This document shows positions 47,294 to 57,224 of a stretch of 64,000 nt of DNA, piece by piece; within the stretch, counting starts at the first letter, position 1, and each line of letters begins with the position of its first letter. The DNA is taken from positions 58,891 through 122,890 of the forward strand of contig NZ_JACDRR010000014.1 of the NCBI RefSeq assembly GCF_013449375.1, read 5' to 3'. Both the position numbers and the translations under genes were made by a program. Origin of the DNA: Pectobacterium sp. CFBP8739 (GTDB lineage Bacteria; Pseudomonadota; Gammaproteobacteria; Enterobacterales; Enterobacteriaceae). A model generated the notes under the pieces. The model made no database searches, was not told the origin of the DNA, and was given only the letters and a program-made list of their open reading frames with translations.

Positions 47294-47829
47294 TTCGGGT
47301 GGAAATTCCCGTTGATGCCGCCGGGATCGACAGCTTATTGCGCCGTGCTTTTCCTACTGGGGCAGAAGCGGATCTGGTGCATCAACTGCGTGAAGACGGC
47401 TTATTGACGCTCGGCGTCGTGGCAAGCGACGATGAAGGCGGCGTAGTGGGCTACGCGGCATTCAGCCCTGTGTTGATCGACGGTGAAGATCGACAGTGGG
47501 TGGCGCTTGCGCCGCTGGCGGTAGAAGCGAGTCTGCGCCGACAGGGCGTGGGAGAGAAGCTGGTCTACGAAGGGTTGGATGCGCTGAATGAATTTAGCTA
47601 CACCGCCGTCGTCGTGCTGGGCGAGCCAGCGTACTATTCTCGTTTTGGCTTCGTTCCGGCGACAGAGCACCAACTGCATTGTCGCTGGCCAGACAGTGAG
47701 TCGGCTTTTCAGGTCTACCCACTGGCGGACAACCATGTTGTCGGCGAAGGGCTCGCTGAGAGCGAAAGCGGCTTTGCAAGCGCGAGCGGGCTGGTTGAAT
47801 ACGCCGCACCCTTTAACCGCTTTCTCTAG
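47287..47829 (+). CDS. yhbS: GNAT-family N-acetyltransferase YhbS
   Basis: A 180-residue acetyltransferase with the acetyl-CoA-binding motif RRQGVGEKLV near residue 83 and the YYSRFGF motif near 117. The substrate is unknown. The ATG at 47287 lies inside the end of ubiT (7-base overlap), implying coupling. The C-terminal part (about 150-165) contains a Ser/Ala/Glu-rich insertion relative to the E. coli protein. Confidence 0.93.
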   Translation: MLVRVEIPVDAAGIDSLLRRAFPTGAEADLVHQLREDGLLTLGVVASDDEGGVVGYAAFSPVLIDGEDRQWVALAPLAVEASLRRQGVGEKLVYEGLDALNEFSYTAVVVLGEPAYYSRFGFVPATEHQLHCRWPDSESAFQVYPLADNHVVGEGLAESESGFASASGLVEYAAPFNRFL

Positions 47830-47840
47830 TTGATAGCGAA

Positions 47841-48140
47841 TCAATACATCGTGTCTGAAATGCATAGTGTCTTAGGCTGGTCTTGTACCAGCCTTTCTTT
47901 TTGGCTTTTACTGAGTTGCTTAATGCGATGCTCCAGTTTGAGTGCGCTGGAGTGATCCCCCACCAAACAGTGAAACGCCAGCGTTAATTCCCCTTTTCCC
48001 CGCAGCGCTTTTGCCCCTTTCCCCGTTTGATGTTGGTTCAGACGACGGCTGACATCCGTGGTGATCCCCGTATACAGCGCTCCGCTGACCGTGCGCAGCA
48101 TGTACAGATACCAGCGGGAATGTTCGGTGTGTTCAGTCAT
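47841..48140 (-). CDS. yhbQ: GIY-YIG domain protein YhbQ
   Basis: A 99-residue small GIY-YIG nuclease-fold protein of the UPF0213/YhbQ group. The motif pair appears as YLYML...ALYTGI (residues about 11-27), followed by the conserved Arg of RRLNQH and a Glu in KLEHRIKQL. Its cellular role is unclear; damage-related DNA cleavage has been proposed for E. coli YhbQ. Confidence 0.92.
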   Translation of the reverse strand: MTEHTEHSRWYLYMLRTVSGALYTGITTDVSRRLNQHQTGKGAKALRGKGELTLAFHCLVGDHSSALKLEHRIKQLSKSQKERLVQDQPKTLCISDTMY

Positions 48141-48480
48141 GGTGTGTTCTGTAGATTATTGTTTGAAAAAGTGATTTGTCCCAGCTAAACATAAATAGCA
48201 CCTCACACCAATCGTATTTCAAATAACGAGTATTTCAAACCACTTGCCTTTCAAAGAATGGACACGGCATCACATTACTGGCTGTTATTCAAAGACATCT
48301 ATTTCTTTTACGGATAGGGAAAAACGTATGGCACTGAAGCGATATATACCGCTCGCGCTGGCTGCCACTGGCGTTAAGTTGCTGAGTGCCCGCATTGGTT
48401 CAATAGGTAGTCGGTGCCCATGTGCTGTAAACAATGCTGTCAGCATGATCCCCCAGACTGACCTTATTCAGGGAAGTACA
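48141..48480. other. Gene-free interval upstream of the deo promoter
   Basis: 340 bases between yhbQ and the CRP sites. An open frame of 81 codons (48244-48489) starts here, but its product resembles nothing I know and it runs into the CRP site, so I do not call it a gene. Confidence 0.5.
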
Positions 48481-48496
48481 TGTGATTAAAATCACA
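48481..48496. promoter_or_regulatory. CRP site, distal (deoP2-like)
   Basis: A perfect TGTGA-N6-TCACA palindrome. With the second site centred 52 bases downstream, it reproduces the tandem CRP layout of E. coli deoP2, where CytR binds between the two. Confidence 0.9.
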
Positions 48497-48532
48497 TATA
48501 ATCACTATCTATTGCATTTCTCTTACATCAAG

Positions 48533-48548
48533 TGTGAATGAATGCACA
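48533..48548. promoter_or_regulatory. CRP site, proximal (deoP2-like)
   Basis: TGTGA-N6-GCACA, one mismatch from consensus. If it sits at -41, as in E. coli, transcription begins near 48581 with the -10 element around TCAAAT (48570-48575). Confidence 0.8.
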
Positions 48549-48797
48549 AAATAGTCTGTCATGGCGTGTTCAAATGTCTGACTGGGTCAAGTTTTTAAGC
48601 CGTTTCTTTCGATGTTGGCATCATCACAGGATGAATTGTAGAGGAAGGTTGATTGCGGTGAGAAGGAGCTCGGTGCCGCTACAGGTTGTTTCTCCTGAGC
48701 GCTATCTTCAAGGAACCAAGTCCGCTCGCCAAACGTGCTGGTTTTGCACCAGTTAATGTTCAGGCCGGTTAGACCGGCTGACGAGTTGGAGAGTTGT

Positions 48798-49203
48798 ATG
48801 ACCAAGCTGACCACGGCCGCGCAGCGTGCGCTGGCACTGATGGATTTAACCACGCTGAATGAAGATGATACGGATGAAAAAGTGACTGCGCTCTGCCGTC
48901 AGGCGAACAGCCCGGCCGGAAAAACGGCTGCTATCTGTATCTATCTACATTTTAGCCCTCTGGTGAAAAAGACCCTGCGTGAGCAAGGTACACCGGATAT
49001 CCGCATCGCGACGGCCACCAACTTCCCTCATACGGCGTGCGTAACGCGAAAGATGCCGCCATCTATCTGCAACTGGCGGACGATATCATAGGCGCGGAAT
49101 GGGCGGCGGCGCAGCATTTTCGCTTTGGTGCGTCCAGTCTGTTGGCGAACCTGCTGAACACGCTTGGCCATGGAACCGCCGCTCCGCAAGGTGGCTACTT
49201 ATT
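48798..49203 (+). pseudogene. deoC: Deoxyribose-phosphate aldolase deoC, internally deleted
   Basis: The N-terminal 78 or so codons match DeoC ([36 protein letters not shown]). At about 49031 the sequence jumps to the C-terminal part ([20 protein letters not shown], then [11 protein letters not shown]) in another reading frame. About 125 codons of the middle, including the Schiff-base Lys of the TIM barrel, are missing. The C-terminal fragment has also lost its stop codon and reads in frame into deoA. DeoC normally splits deoxyribose-5-phosphate into acetaldehyde and glyceraldehyde-3-phosphate; this gene cannot make an active enzyme. Confidence 0.95.
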
Positions 49204-49294
49204 ACGTGCACACAACGTACGATTTTGTTCACAGCAAATGTGCTCGCAGCGACAGGTTGCTGAGCCACATCAGAATTCATCAGGAGTACAGACC

Positions 49295-50623
49295 TTGTTT
49301 CTGATTCAAGAAATTATTCGTAAGAAGCGTGACGGAAAAGCGCTAAGCGAAGAAGAGATCCGCTTCTTTATCAATGGTATTCGTGACAATACCGTTTCCG
49401 AAGGCCAGATTGCGGCGCTGGCGATGACCATTTATTTTCATGACATGTCGATGGACGAACGTGTGGCACTGACGCTGGCAATGCGTGATTCCGGCACGGT
49501 ACTGGACTGGAAGAGTCTGAACCTGAACGGCCCGCTGGTGGACAAACACTCTACTGGCGGCGTGGGTGATGTCACTTCGCTGATGCTGGGGCCGATGGTC
49601 GCTGCCTGCGGGGGCTATGTCCCGATGATCTCCGGACGTGGCTTAGGGCATACCGGCGGCACGCTGGATAAGCTCGAAGCGATTCCAGGGCTGGATATTT
49701 TCCCGAACGATGACGATTTTCGTCGCATCATCCAGCAGGTTGGCGTCGCAATTATTGGGCAAACCTCCTCGCTGGCTCCGGCAGATAAACGTTTTTATGC
49801 CACGCGTGACATTACCGCCACGGTTGATTCCATCCCGCTGATCACCGCGTCGATTCTGGCGAAGAAGTTGGCTGAAGGGCTGGATGCGCTGGTGATGGAC
49901 GTCAAAGTGGGGTCGGGGGCATTTATGCCGACCTATGAACTGTCCGAGCAATTAGCGCAGGCGATTGTCGGCGTAGCGAATAACGCGGGATGCCGCACCA
50001 GCGCGCTGTTGACGGACATGAATCAGGTGCTGGCTTCCAGCGCGGGTAATGCGCTGGAAGTGCGGGAAGCCGTGCGTTTCCTGACGGGAGAGAGCCGCAA
50101 TCCGCGCCTGTATGATGTTACTATGGCACTCTGTGGCGAGATGCTGCTGGCGGGTGGGCTGGCAAGCTCGGCAGACGACGCGCGTTCACGCCTGCAAACG
50201 GTGTTGGATAACGGCAAAGCTGCTGAAGTCTTTGGCCGCATGGTGGCCGCACAGCGTGGCCCGGGCGATTTTGTCGAACACTACGATCGTTACCTGCCGG
50301 TGGCGACATTAAGTAAGCCGGTGTTCGCGACGTGTGAAGGTATTGTGACGGCGATGGACACCCGTGCGTTGGGCATGGCCGTCGTCTCGCTGGGCGGCGG
50401 ACGCCGTCAGGCTACCGATACGATCGATTACAGCGTCGGTCTGGATAACATGATCAGCCTAGGTGAGCGCGTTGACGCGCAACGCCCGCTGGCGGTGATC
50501 CATGCCAATACGGAAGCGCAATGGCAGCAGGCGGCGAATGAGGTTCGCGCCGCAATCCAACTGGGCGATACGGCGCCAGAAAAGACCCCGATGGTCTACC
50601 GTCGAGTGAGCGCAGAAGCGTGA
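49295..50623 (+). CDS. deoA: Thymidine phosphorylase
   Basis: Phosphorolyses thymidine and deoxyuridine to the base and deoxyribose-1-phosphate. The 442-residue protein has the family signature [16 protein letters not shown] and the KHSTGGVGD phosphate-binding loop. The start is the TTG at 49295 with AGGAG at 49282-49286. It gives [14 protein letters not shown], aligned with E. coli. The frame is open upstream into the deoC remnant without a stop, but the ribosome binding site favours this start. Confidence 0.96.
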   Translation: MFLIQEIIRKKRDGKALSEEEIRFFINGIRDNTVSEGQIAALAMTIYFHDMSMDERVALTLAMRDSGTVLDWKSLNLNGPLVDKHSTGGVGDVTSLMLGPMVAACGGYVPMISGRGLGHTGGTLDKLEAIPGLDIFPNDDDFRRIIQQVGVAIIGQTSSLAPADKRFYATRDITATVDSIPLITASILAKKLAEGLDALVMDVKVGSGAFMPTYELSEQLAQAIVGVANNAGCRTSALLTDMNQVLASSAGNALEVREAVRFLTGESRNPRLYDVTMALCGEMLLAGGLASSADDARSRLQTVLDNGKAAEVFGRMVAAQRGPGDFVEHYDRYLPVATLSKPVFATCEGIVTAMDTRALGMAVVSLGGGRRQATDTIDYSVGLDNMISLGERVDAQRPLAVIHANTEAQWQQAANEVRAAIQLGDTAPEKTPMVYRRVSAEA

Positions 50624-50711
50624 TCGCCAGAGTGGGTTATTGGCTGTTTTGAATTGATGTTCCCCTGTCGGTAGATAGGGCGTTAGCGCAGAACTGCGCA
50701 GGAGAGAAAGA

Positions 50712-51935
50712 ATGAAACGTGCATATATTATGGTTCTTGACTCGTTTGGTATCGGCAGCAGTGCGGATGCAGAACGTTTTGGTGATGCGGGGTCGGATAC
50801 GCTGGGTCATATCGCTCAGGCGTGTGCGGCAGGAACGGCGGACAAAGGGCGCAGCGGCAAGCTGCATTTGCCGAACCTGAGCCGTCTGGGGCTGGGTAAA
50901 GCCGCTGAGGCCTCAACGGGAACGTTCCCGGCTGGGTTGGATGAAAACGCGGACATCATCGGCGCTTACGCGCACGCCAGTGAAATCTCTTCGGGTAAAG
51001 ATACGCCGTCGGGTCACTGGGAAATTGCCGGTGTGCCTGTCCTGTTCGACTGGGGCTATTTTAAAGATGAAGAGAACAGTTTTCCGCAGGCGTTGCTGGA
51101 TAAATTGGTAGAGCGTGCCAATCTGCCGGGCTATCTGGGCAATTGCCACTCTTCTGGCACGGTGATTCTGGATCAGCTTGCTGAAGAGCACATGAAAACC
51201 GGCAAGCCGATCTTCTACACCTCTGCGGATTCCGTATTCCAGATTGCCTGCCATGAAGAAACGTTCGGTTTGGATAAGCTGTACGAACTGTGTGAAATTG
51301 CCCGCGAAGAGCTGACCGAAAGGGGCTACAACATCGGGCGCGTCATCGCGCGTCCGTTTATCGGCGACAAACCTGGCCACTTTGAACGTACCGGTAACCG
51401 TCACGATCTGGCCGTTGAACCGCCAGCGCCGACTATTCTGAAAAAAATGGTGGATGAAAAAGGCGGTGAAGTGGTTTCCGTTGGGAAAATTGCCGATATC
51501 TACGCGCAGGTTGGTATCACGAAGAAAGTGAAGGCGACCGGCATCGATGCGCTGTTTGACGCCACGCTGAAAGAGATGGATAGCGCGGGCGACAACACCA
51601 TCGTATTTACCAATTTTGTTGATTTCGATTCTGCCTACGGTCACCGCCGCGATATTCCGGGCTATGCTGCCGCGCTGGAGCTGTTTGACCGTCGCCTGCC
51701 GGAAATGCTGTCCCGCGTGAAGGGCGATGACATCCTGATTCTGACGGCTGACCACGGTTGTGACCCGAGCTGGCACGGCACCGATCACACTCGTGAGAAC
51801 GTCCCGGTGTTGATCTATGGGCCGAATGTGAAGCCGGGCTCATACGGCCACCGTGAAACCTTCGCCGATATCGGGCAGACGGTGGCGGCCTACTTTGGCC
51901 TGTCGCCTATGGACTACGGCAAATCGATACTGTAA
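50712..51935 (+). CDS. deoB: Phosphopentomutase
   Basis: Interconverts (deoxy)ribose-1- and -5-phosphate. The 407-residue alkaline-phosphatase-fold enzyme has the metal-binding motifs [11 protein letters not shown] at the start, TADHGCDPS and the [10 protein letters not shown] segment. Its product, deoxyribose-5-phosphate, would normally be removed by DeoC, which is broken here. It sits in the deo operon between deoA and deoD. Confidence 0.97.
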   Translation: MKRAYIMVLDSFGIGSSADAERFGDAGSDTLGHIAQACAAGTADKGRSGKLHLPNLSRLGLGKAAEASTGTFPAGLDENADIIGAYAHASEISSGKDTPSGHWEIAGVPVLFDWGYFKDEENSFPQALLDKLVERANLPGYLGNCHSSGTVILDQLAEEHMKTGKPIFYTSADSVFQIACHEETFGLDKLYELCEIAREELTERGYNIGRVIARPFIGDKPGHFERTGNRHDLAVEPPAPTILKKMVDEKGGEVVSVGKIADIYAQVGITKKVKATGIDALFDATLKEMDSAGDNTIVFTNFVDFDSAYGHRRDIPGYAAALELFDRRLPEMLSRVKGDDILILTADHGCDPSWHGTDHTRENVPVLIYGPNVKPGSYGHRETFADIGQTVAAYFGLSPMDYGKSIL

Positions 51936-51982
51936 AACACACCGTTTTTTACGTGAAACTTGATTAATTAAGGAATAAACGC

Positions 51983-52702
51983 ATGGCTACGCCACATATT
52001 AATGCAGAAATGGGTGATTTCGCGGACGTTGTATTGATGCCAGGCGACCCGCTGCGCGCTAAGTACATTGCAGAAACCTTTCTGGAAAATGCCCGCGAAG
52101 TGAACAACGTGCGTGGCATGCTGGGTTTCACCGGCACGTATAAAGGCCGTAAAATTTCGGTCATGGGCCACGGTATGGGCATCCCATCCTGCTCCATTTA
52201 TGCGAAAGAGCTGATCACCGAGTTCGGCGTGAAGAAGATCATTCGCGTGGGTTCCTGTGGCGCGGTACGTGAAGATGTGCAACTACGCGACGTAGTGATC
52301 GGTATGGGCGCCTGTACGGATTCCAAAGTGAACCGCATGCGTTTCAAAGATCACGACTACGCAGCGATTGCCGATTTCGACATGGTGCGCCATGCTGTTG
52401 ATGCTGCCAAAGCGCGTGAGGTTTCTGTCCGCGTAGGTAACCTCTTCTCCGCCGATCTGTTCTACACGCCAGACCCGCAGATGTTCGACGTGATGGAAAA
52501 ATACGGCATCCTGGGTGTGGAAATGGAAGCGGCCGGTATCTACGGCGTTGCGGCAGAATTCGGTGCGAAAGCGCTGGCCATCTGCACCGTTTCTGACCAC
52601 ATTCGTACCGGTGCGCAGACCACGTCAGAAGAGCGTCAAAACACGTTCAACGAGATGATCGAAATCGCGCTGGAATCCGTTCTGCTGGGCGATAACGAGT
52701 AA
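51983..52702 (+). CDS. deoD: Purine-nucleoside phosphorylase DeoD
   Basis: Phosphorolyses purine (deoxy)nucleosides. The 239-residue hexameric-type PNP has the phosphate loop [13 protein letters not shown], the signature [16 protein letters not shown] and the catalytic Asp in TVSDHI. It is the last gene of the deo operon, 47 bases after deoB, and is followed by a terminator. Confidence 0.97.
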   Translation: MATPHINAEMGDFADVVLMPGDPLRAKYIAETFLENAREVNNVRGMLGFTGTYKGRKISVMGHGMGIPSCSIYAKELITEFGVKKIIRVGSCGAVREDVQLRDVVIGMGACTDSKVNRMRFKDHDYAAIADFDMVRHAVDAAKAREVSVRVGNLFSADLFYTPDPQMFDVMEKYGILGVEMEAAGIYGVAAEFGAKALAICTVSDHIRTGAQTTSEERQNTFNEMIEIALESVLLGDNE

Positions 52703-52711
52703 TATCACACG

Positions 52712-52742
52712 AGCCCGGACATTCGTTCCGGGCTGTATTTTT
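52712..52742 (+). terminator. Terminator of the deo operon
   Basis: AGCCCGGA (52712-52719) pairs with TCCGGGCT (52727-52734), followed by GTATTTTT. Confidence 0.88.
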
Positions 52743-52782
52743 CCTGCTATTCCCTCACACCGTTTCCTTCAAACGGTTCGCT

Positions 52783-54531
52783 TCAACCCTTTCCGTAAGA
52801 CACCTGTGATAGATCCGCCTCTGGCACCGTAACAGAAAGATCGTCTGCACGGTTCTCTGTGTGCGTTTCCTTCTCTGGTTCGAGCGGCGTTAACCGTACC
52901 TGATGTGTGAAACAGGCCTGTACGGTAGGCTGGTGGCTGACGGCCAACACAATGGTTTGTGGCAGCGCAGTCCTGATGTGTGCTAGCAACTGAAGCGCCG
53001 CTGCGTCATCGAGTTGGCTGGTGGCTTCATCCAGACAAAGCAGCGTTGGGCGCAGTAGCAGTGCACGGGCGAGTGACAGGCGCTGTTGTTCACCGCCTGA
53101 TAGCTCCCGGCTCCAGTTAGCGTTGTCGTCCAGACGAGGAACCAACGCGGCCAGTCCAGTGTGTTTTAGTACCGCGATCAACTGTGCGCTATCCGCTAAC
53201 TGCGTCTGCGGATAACACAGTACCTGACGCAGCGTGTCCTGCGGTAAATAAGCTTTTTGCGGTAAAAATAGCGCTCGGCCAGTAGGGAAACGCCAATCAC
53301 CTTGTGAAACCGGCCATAACCCCGCCAGCGCACGCAGCAGCGTCGTTTTCCCCGTGCCGCTGGCTGCGTTAAGCGTCGCCCATTCGCCAGCTTGAAGCCT
53401 GAGCGTCAGCGGGGCGAAATACGGCGAACCATTAGGGCGCGGTACGGATAGCGCGTTGATATGCAAGGCATGCCCTTCATGACGCGGCGCCTCTGGCACA
53501 GGCAGTTGCTGTAAGCGGTGCTGGAATTCCCACAGTCGTTCAATCGTGGAAGACCATTGAACCAACTGGCGATAGGCATCAATAAACCAGCCAAAAGCAT
53601 CCAACACGTAGCCGAAGGCCGATCGTGCCTGCATGATCGCCCCGAGGCTAACCTGACGAGCGAGAAACAGCGGCAGGGTAGCGAAAACCGGAATAATCAG
53701 GCTGAAGCGGAAATAGCTGGTCGTAAAGCTCTCCAGACGGAATTCCCGTGCCATCAGGCGCTGCCAGTTTTGCACAATAGGCAGAAAATGTTGCCGCATT
53801 CGCTGTTGTTCGGCACCGCTTCCCTGGTAAAACGCGATTTGCTCGCTGTTATCCCTTACCCGCAGCAGCGTGGCGCGATAGTCAGCCTCTGCCCGCTGAC
53901 GCTCAATATTGAGCTTGTGCAGACGGTGGCCTAGCAGGTGTGTTATCACGCTTGCCAGTGCGGCGTAAATCAGTGCGATCCACACCAGATAGCCGTGTAT
54001 CGTGATGTTGTAGCCGCCTAATGTGAAGGTATGGACGCCGGACAGTTGCCAGAGAATGGCGATGAAGGAGAAAAAGCGGGCGGTATTTTTCAGCAACGAG
54101 AGGAGGAGTTCGAGGCTTTGCTCTATCAGCAGGCGAATATCCTCCGCGATGCGCTGATCGGGGTTATCCAGCCCTGCGCTGAGTCGATAGTGGGCGTGAT
54201 TGCGCAGCCAGTTCTGTTCATACTGGTGGGTCATGGTATCGCGCCAGCGGATAATTAACTGTTTCTTGAGCCAGTTGCCGCAGATGATGACCAGCACGAA
54301 CAGCAGCGTGTAGGCCAGATAGCGCACGGCCATATCGTAGATTGAGGCGTGCTGAAAGTAGTCAGCCAATGCGTCGTAAAAATCCCGACTCCAGTTATTG
54401 TACTGCACGCTGATCCACACGACGGAAAGCGTTAGGCTCATAATCAGCAGCAGTAACAGCCAGAGCAAGGTTGCACGCGTGGTCAGCCAGAAAGGCGCGA
54501 CCAGCGTATAAAAGCGTTTAAGCGTTTGCAT
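52783..54531 (-). CDS. SbmA/YddA-type ABC transporter, fused membrane and ATPase domains
   Basis: A 582-residue half-transporter. The membrane region has about six helices within residues 1-330 and belongs to the SbmA/BacA-type group; an ATPase follows. The ATPase has a P-loop AASGTGKTT (first Gly replaced by Ala), the signature LSGGEQQR and Walker B LLCLDEA. E. coli YddA is the likely relative. It lies 48 bases after the TonB receptor on the same strand, so it is probably part of the iron-uptake operon, perhaps handling the siderophore or its peptide. The substrate is not deducible. Confidence 0.88.
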   Translation of the reverse strand: MQTLKRFYTLVAPFWLTTRATLLWLLLLLIMSLTLSVVWISVQYNNWSRDFYDALADYFQHASIYDMAVRYLAYTLLFVLVIICGNWLKKQLIIRWRDTMTHQYEQNWLRNHAHYRLSAGLDNPDQRIAEDIRLLIEQSLELLLSLLKNTARFFSFIAILWQLSGVHTFTLGGYNITIHGYLVWIALIYAALASVITHLLGHRLHKLNIERQRAEADYRATLLRVRDNSEQIAFYQGSGAEQQRMRQHFLPIVQNWQRLMAREFRLESFTTSYFRFSLIIPVFATLPLFLARQVSLGAIMQARSAFGYVLDAFGWFIDAYRQLVQWSSTIERLWEFQHRLQQLPVPEAPRHEGHALHINALSVPRPNGSPYFAPLTLRLQAGEWATLNAASGTGKTTLLRALAGLWPVSQGDWRFPTGRALFLPQKAYLPQDTLRQVLCYPQTQLADSAQLIAVLKHTGLAALVPRLDDNANWSRELSGGEQQRLSLARALLLRPTLLCLDEATSQLDDAAALQLLAHIRTALPQTIVLAVSHQPTVQACFTHQVRLTPLEPEKETHTENRADDLSVTVPEADLSQVSYGKG

Positions 54532-54579
54532 AATGGATTGAGCGATGGCCTGCCAGCCGAGGCTGGCAGGCGCATTCGC

Positions 54580-57075
54580 TTAGAAATTCCACTTCGCGGT
54601 CAGCATGAAATTACGTGGGTCACCGTAATAGTTATTGCCGCTACGATGGCGGTTGTTCAGGTTCAGGAAGTAGGTTTTATCCGTCAGGTTATTGCCTACC
54701 AGATTGAAACTCAGGTTTTTGCTGTACTGATAGCGGACATTGGCGTTAAACAGCGTATAGCCGCCCTGAGACAGACCAAACACTCGGTTTGGATAGGTTT
54801 GCGTGCCCGTTTGGGCCGTCATACCCGCACCAACCGTCCATTGATTCAGCTCACCCGGCAGAGTGTATGAAGTGTACAGCTTGAACATATGCTTCGGCGT
54901 GCGCGGGCTGAACTGTGCCGCTTTCTCACTCTCTGATGCTTCCAAATATTTACTGTTAGTCAGGGTATAGCCCGTCTGAATTTGCCAGCCTTCAAGCAGT
55001 TTCCCCGTGACATCCAGTTCCACCCCTTGGCTACGTACTTTGCCTTCAGCACGGGAACAACCGTTATCAGGATCTCGGCAAACGGAACTGTCTGCTTCGG
55101 CGAGTGCACGGTTGGACTGAATAATGCGAAACAGTGCCAGTGAAGCATTCAGATCGCCGTCAAAAAACGCCCCCTTAACGCCGGTTTCATAGTTGGTGCC
55201 GGTAACGGCGGGCAATAGCTTATCGTCCTTATCGCGTGCACTCTGCGGTTTATAGATTTCAGCATAGCTGGCATACAAGGTGTAATTGTCGGCAAAATTC
55301 CATAGCAGGCCGCTGTAAGGGACAAATTTATCGCGAACGTGCAGGCTGCTGTATTCCTTGTCGTTGGTGTTGCGATGGTTATCGTAATAGTAGTCGTAGC
55401 TATAAGCACTGTAGCGGCCGCCGAGGATCAGTTTCCAGTCATCGGCCAGTTCCCAGCGAGTGGTGGTAAATAGCCCACGCTGATAAATATTATATTGCTC
55501 TCTGTAGCGGGAACGGTAGAGGCTAAGGTTAGACCAATCGGGCTCTGCGACTGAGTTGGGATTCCAATTATAGATATTGGCACTGCTCATGTTAGCAATA
55601 CGGCCAATCGCGTTGTCGAAGTTCTCTTTCTGATAGTCACCGCCGAACACCAACTCATGGCTACGCCCCAATAGCTCAAAAGGACCACTCGCACTGAGGT
55701 TATAACCCCATTGGTCGCTCTTGTTGTCATAGCGCAATGCGTTGTTTAACCTACTGACTCCTGTTTGAGGATCAACGCCTGCTGTTCCATTCATGATACC
55801 GATATAACGTTCTTTGGACGTACCATGCGTATAGTTAAGTGCGCTCTTGATAGCCCAGTTGTTGTCAAAGTTATGCTCGAATTCAGCGAATGGATTGATC
55901 TTTTCGAAGTTAATTCGGTTCCAACTGGCACCCAGAAAGGTTGAGCGAGGTAGATTCAAATTACGTTTATCCGTGCCAAAAGGGACACCATACAGATCGG
56001 GTACGACATCGGTTTTTTGCCAATTAATCCCTGTAGTGAAAGTCGTATTGGGAGTGATATCCCATGCTAGTGTGCCGAATAGCACTTTGCGCTCACTGCC
56101 TACGTAGTCGGTGAAGCTTTGTTTATCCTGATAAACGCTAACCAGACGACCGCGTACGCTGGCATCCTCATTGAGTGGGCCTGAAACGTCTATTTCATTA
56201 CGGTAATTATCCCAACTTCCGACGCTGGCACTGACAGATGCCTGAAAATCATAGGTGGGTTTTTTACGTACCAGATTGACGGTACCTCCGGGTTCCCCGC
56301 TGCCCTGTGTTAGGCCTGAAGCGCCGCGCAGAACTTCGACGCGATCGTAAATTGCCAGATCGGGTGATTCACTGGTCGATTGAGAGGCGTTCATTACGCT
56401 ATTTTGCGACGATTGGTTGACGCCATTTTCTTTGATATTGTCCATCGTGAAGGCACGCGATTCGTATTTCACCTGAAAACTATTCTGGTTGACCACGTTA
56501 ATGCCGGTGGTTTGCTTCATGGCCTCATCCAGCGAGGTCATATTCTGATCGTCCATACGCTGGCGTGCCACAACGCTCACCGACTGCGGCGTTTCTCGTG
56601 GTGACAGATTCAGCTGTGTCGCGGTGTTCATGCTGCGCGTGGTGTAGGACTGGGTGCCTTCGGTCACGCCATTGCGGTTGACGCCCGCCACGACCAGCAT
56701 TTCATCGCCCTGCGGTATTCTCTGTAAGCGCCAGACGCCGTTAGGCTGTGGAATCACCTGAAGCCCGCTTCCTGCCAGCAGTGCCGAAAATCCGCCATCT
56801 ACGCTGTAATTCCCTTGCAGGGACGGCCCGGTTTTTCCTGTCGCCAATTGTGCATCGCCGACCAGATAAACGCCTGACTGCGCGGCAAACTGGTTTAGCT
56901 GTTGGTTAAGTGGCCCAGCAGAAATCGCGTAGGTTTTGGTGGCCGCGGCGGCTGCTGTTTCTGCGGCGATTGCGGTGGAATGTGCGAGCAGCGATGTGCC
57001 GCACAGCAACAGATGAACGGCCATTGCCAGTTTGGAAGGAGTGCGCTGTGTAGAGAAAAATGGAATCAATGCCAT
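54580..57075 (-). CDS. TonB-dependent siderophore receptor with signalling domain (FpvA/FhuE type)
   Basis: An 831-residue outer-membrane receptor. A signal peptide covers about 1-38. A secretin/TonB short N-terminal domain (about 48-120, YAISAGPLNQQLNQFAAQSG) is the kind that signals to a FecR protein. The TonB box region follows near 125-140, the plug domain is at about 150-270 (RVEVLRGASGLTQGSGEPGG), and the 22-strand barrel ends in the terminal Phe of KWNF. Similarity is to hydroxamate and pyoverdine receptors; the actual ligand is unknown. The signalling domain and the adjacent FecI/FecR genes together imply ligand-induced transcription. Confidence 0.93.
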   Translation of the reverse strand: MALIPFFSTQRTPSKLAMAVHLLLCGTSLLAHSTAIAAETAAAAATKTYAISAGPLNQQLNQFAAQSGVYLVGDAQLATGKTGPSLQGNYSVDGGFSALLAGSGLQVIPQPNGVWRLQRIPQGDEMLVVAGVNRNGVTEGTQSYTTRSMNTATQLNLSPRETPQSVSVVARQRMDDQNMTSLDEAMKQTTGINVVNQNSFQVKYESRAFTMDNIKENGVNQSSQNSVMNASQSTSESPDLAIYDRVEVLRGASGLTQGSGEPGGTVNLVRKKPTYDFQASVSASVGSWDNYRNEIDVSGPLNEDASVRGRLVSVYQDKQSFTDYVGSERKVLFGTLAWDITPNTTFTTGINWQKTDVVPDLYGVPFGTDKRNLNLPRSTFLGASWNRINFEKINPFAEFEHNFDNNWAIKSALNYTHGTSKERYIGIMNGTAGVDPQTGVSRLNNALRYDNKSDQWGYNLSASGPFELLGRSHELVFGGDYQKENFDNAIGRIANMSSANIYNWNPNSVAEPDWSNLSLYRSRYREQYNIYQRGLFTTTRWELADDWKLILGGRYSAYSYDYYYDNHRNTNDKEYSSLHVRDKFVPYSGLLWNFADNYTLYASYAEIYKPQSARDKDDKLLPAVTGTNYETGVKGAFFDGDLNASLALFRIIQSNRALAEADSSVCRDPDNGCSRAEGKVRSQGVELDVTGKLLEGWQIQTGYTLTNSKYLEASESEKAAQFSPRTPKHMFKLYTSYTLPGELNQWTVGAGMTAQTGTQTYPNRVFGLSQGGYTLFNANVRYQYSKNLSFNLVGNNLTDKTYFLNLNNRHRSGNNYYGDPRNFMLTAKWNF

Positions 57076-57224
57076 GAAAATTCGCCTTCTGACCCAGAGT
57101 AAAAATTGGTGGTTTTACTGTGAATCGAACGACAGCGGAGAAAGGGGAACCCAAAAGAGAAAATTTTTTGGCTGTATCCCCAAAACGGTATTCAAAAAAG
57201 TGGTATCCAAGAAAGACGGGGATA

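Noticed and set aside
48244..48489. 81-codon plus-strand open frame upstream of the deo promoter
   Set aside because: No family resemblance, and it ends inside the CRP site; probably chance.
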